Part shown: positions 62,973 through 64,000 of the stretch, piece by piece
How the letters are laid out: the number at the start of each line of letters is the position of its first letter
Numbering within the stretch: the first letter of the stretch is position 1
Origin: Flavobacteriales bacterium
Lineage (GTDB): Bacteria > Bacteroidota > Bacteroidia > Flavobacteriales_F > PHOS-HE28
Assembly (NCBI GenBank): GCA_016717305.1
Contig: JADKFY010000027.1
Location: 11,408-75,407 of the forward strand
Direction: 5' to 3'
DNA length: 64,000 nt
The notes under the pieces: generated by a model
Told to the model about the DNA's origin: nothing
Seen by the model: only the letters and a program-made list of their open reading frames with translations
Databases searched by the model: none
Made by a program: the position numbers and the translations under genes

Positions 62973-63066
62973 GTTTTGCGCTGCCGCTGGTGATCACCGA
63001 AGAGCAACTCATGGAGTGCTGCCGGATCATCGCACTGAGCGTGAAGCAATTCGCGTAGAACGCTCG
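62973..63066 (+). pseudogene. Remnant rocD 3' end, second copy
   Basis: About 90 bases with strong identity to the end of rocD (61763-61856), coding P-L-V-I-T-E-E-Q-L-M-E-C-C-R-I-I-A-L-S-V-K-Q-F-A and stop. Most differences are in third codon positions, so this copy came from a related rocD gene, not a recent duplication. It starts four bases after the RhuM stop codon. Confidence 0.85.
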
Positions 63067-63157
63067 TTGGTCAATTGCGCGTCGCGTGCTCCCTATTCGC
63101 TGTGGTCATTGGGAGTTGAACTCCGTTGCGCGGCTCTGCGCGCTATGGTGTTCAACG

Positions 63158-63178
63158 GGCCTGCGCTTGCCGCAGGCC
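63158..63178. repeat. Perfect 8-bp stem-loop
   Basis: GGCCTGCG (63158-63165) and CGCAGGCC (63171-63178) pair perfectly around the loop CTTGC. No T-run follows directly, so a terminator role is uncertain. Confidence 0.4.
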
Positions 63179-63374
63179 GCCTTTCGTGATCTTGTTCCTG
63201 GACGAAGTTATCATGCTTCAACGGGAGTTGTCACCGGGACGAGGGCGGCTTGTGGCAAATTAGATGCGACACATGATACATAAAATATTTTATGTCAGTT
63301 AAGTTATGTGTCCATTGCATAAGTCCGTAGTCGCATTTTGGTTCATGTTCAGAATGAAAATACAATTTTATTAG

Positions 63375-63641
63375 TCAGCCTTTTATAGATACCAGTTTCT
63401 GATAGGTCCAGTCCGTTAGAAAATACTGCAATGTCTTGATGGTAAAGAAAATTATTAGTGTCTCCGTCTGAATTGAAATAGTATCCTCGTTTTCTTTATG
63501 GTTGTATTTGTCCAAGGATTGCAAGGTGGATTTATACTTCTCATTCATTATTGTGTCAGATATTACAAAGTCACAGTCATTTATCAGGATTCGACATCTA
63601 AATTTCCAACGATACTGTGTCTGAGATTTGAACTTCAACAT
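63375..63641 (-). CDS. Small AT-rich hypothetical protein
   Basis: An 88-residue protein in a stretch of clearly lower GC than the rest of the window. It has a basic N-terminus (K-F-K-S-Q-T-Q-Y-R-W-K-F-R-C-R-I) and a mixed body with many Lys, Asn, Ile and Thr; no family is recognised. The composition suggests recent acquisition, and the gene may be a cassette-like element or a partial gene. Confidence 0.4.
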   Translation of the reverse strand: MLKFKSQTQYRWKFRCRILINDCDFVISDTIMNEKYKSTLQSLDKYNHKENEDTISIQTETLIIFFTIKTLQYFLTDWTYQKLVSIKG

Positions 63642-64000
63642 TTGCGTTCAGTGGGTGTTGAACACTTGAAATGAAACAAAGAATGTATTATGTATAGTAT
63701 GTTTCTCATGGTCGTCTTACAATGCACGCTAACGTATCAAAGCTGAAGCAAGCATGGCGTTGCGGGTGGAGTTTGCGCGGCTTTGTTTATAGCTGGTGTT
63801 AGGCTTAGTTTTCCTTTTCTTCTTATAAAGCTCGATTCCAGCCATTGTCAGTACAAGTCAGTTCGATTCAACTCCATGGAGGACAATCATGGTGAAATTG
63901 AAATCCGGGATACATAATCGCACCAGCATTGATATTGAGAAATAATTCTAGCGTGTCCGGTAAGCCTTTTGCAAGTAGATTATACCGAACGTCGCCTAGC
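63642..64000. other. Gene-free AT-rich tail with an attC-like structure at 63725-63806
   Basis: No gene is supported. At 63729-63733 CTAAC and at 63798-63802 GTTAG form an outer pair, with inner arms CAAAGCTG (63738-63745) and CGGCTTTG (63778-63785) that pair with one mismatch, over about 80 bases. GTTAGGC fits the GTTRRRY pattern of integron recombination sites. The left CGCTAAC does not fully fit RYYYAAC. Confidence 0.35.

Overview
The window reads as a chromosomal segment of a Bacteroidota bacterium, most likely of the order Flavobacteriales, with a GC content near or a little above one half. The evidence is phylum-typical: promoters of the TTG-N(17-20)-TAnnTTTG type upstream of tRNA, nqr and rocD genes; a gliding-motility-type (type B) C-terminal sorting domain and a second T9SS-type secreted protein; a six-gene Na+-translocating NADH:quinone reductase operon; bacillithiol synthesis by BshA; and families seen mainly in Bacteroidota (DUF349, DUF5103, DUF6265, KTSC). 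There is no rRNA, CRISPR array, prophage or intact IS element.

Layout. 1-9.6 kb (mostly minus strand): end of a CotH-like gene, a lipoprotein, a thioesterase, a DUF349 protein, a SpoIIE-type phosphatase, pruA, and a SulP transporter overlapping a beta carbonic anhydrase. 9.7-16.2 kb: ApaG, a fatty acid desaturase, a J-domain/KTSC protein, a large secreted PKD protein and a DUF5103 protein. 16.3-25.4 kb: nqrABCDEF, a terminator, an outer-membrane protein, apbE (which flavinylates NqrB and NqrC) and, on the other strand, a 65-residue one-helix, four-cysteine protein that may be the Bacteroidota counterpart of the Nqr maturation factor NqrM. 25.5-35.4 kb: an ECF sigma/zinc-finger anti-sigma pair, a hydrolase-OsmC fusion, and an ergothioneine-type operon egtB-egtD-DUF427 convergent with an EgtE-like PLP enzyme. 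36.8-44.3 kb: a five-gene minus-strand block (FAD oxidoreductase, polyferredoxin membrane protein, two GT2 enzymes and a GT-C enzyme; overlaps or contacts at four of the junctions, a 33-bp gap at the other), divergent from a GH113-like hydrolase. 45-52.9 kb: bshA, a CoA transferase, tRNA-Leu(GAG), tRNA-Lys(UUU) with duplicated 3' debris, aroK and others. 53.4-58.4 kb: a plus-strand operon of Na+/solute symporter, GNAT, M20 amidohydrolase, alanine racemase and ornithine-type racemase. 58.3-64 kb: GxxExxY gene, rlmD, rocD, a RhuM gene inserted behind rocD, then an AT-rich tail.

Functional links: the racemase operon, rocD and pruA together could form a route from D- or N-acylated ornithine through glutamate semialdehyde to glutamate. 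The Nqr operon, ApbE and the small Cys protein form a sodium-pump assembly set. EgtB/EgtD and BshA point to two separate low-molecular-weight thiols.

Caution: at least seven single-base frameshifts (DUF349, nqrA, an outer-membrane protein, alr, GxxExxY, rlmD, rocD) and two in-frame stop codons (the GT2 TED motif, rhuM) interrupt otherwise well-conserved genes. Several lie in short G or C runs and hit genes that are normally essential or housekeeping, so many are probably sequence errors. Three other features look like genuine rearrangements: the M20 gene truncated at a dispersed repeat, the truncated racemase/GxxExxY junction, and RhuM flanked by two diverged rocD 3' ends.
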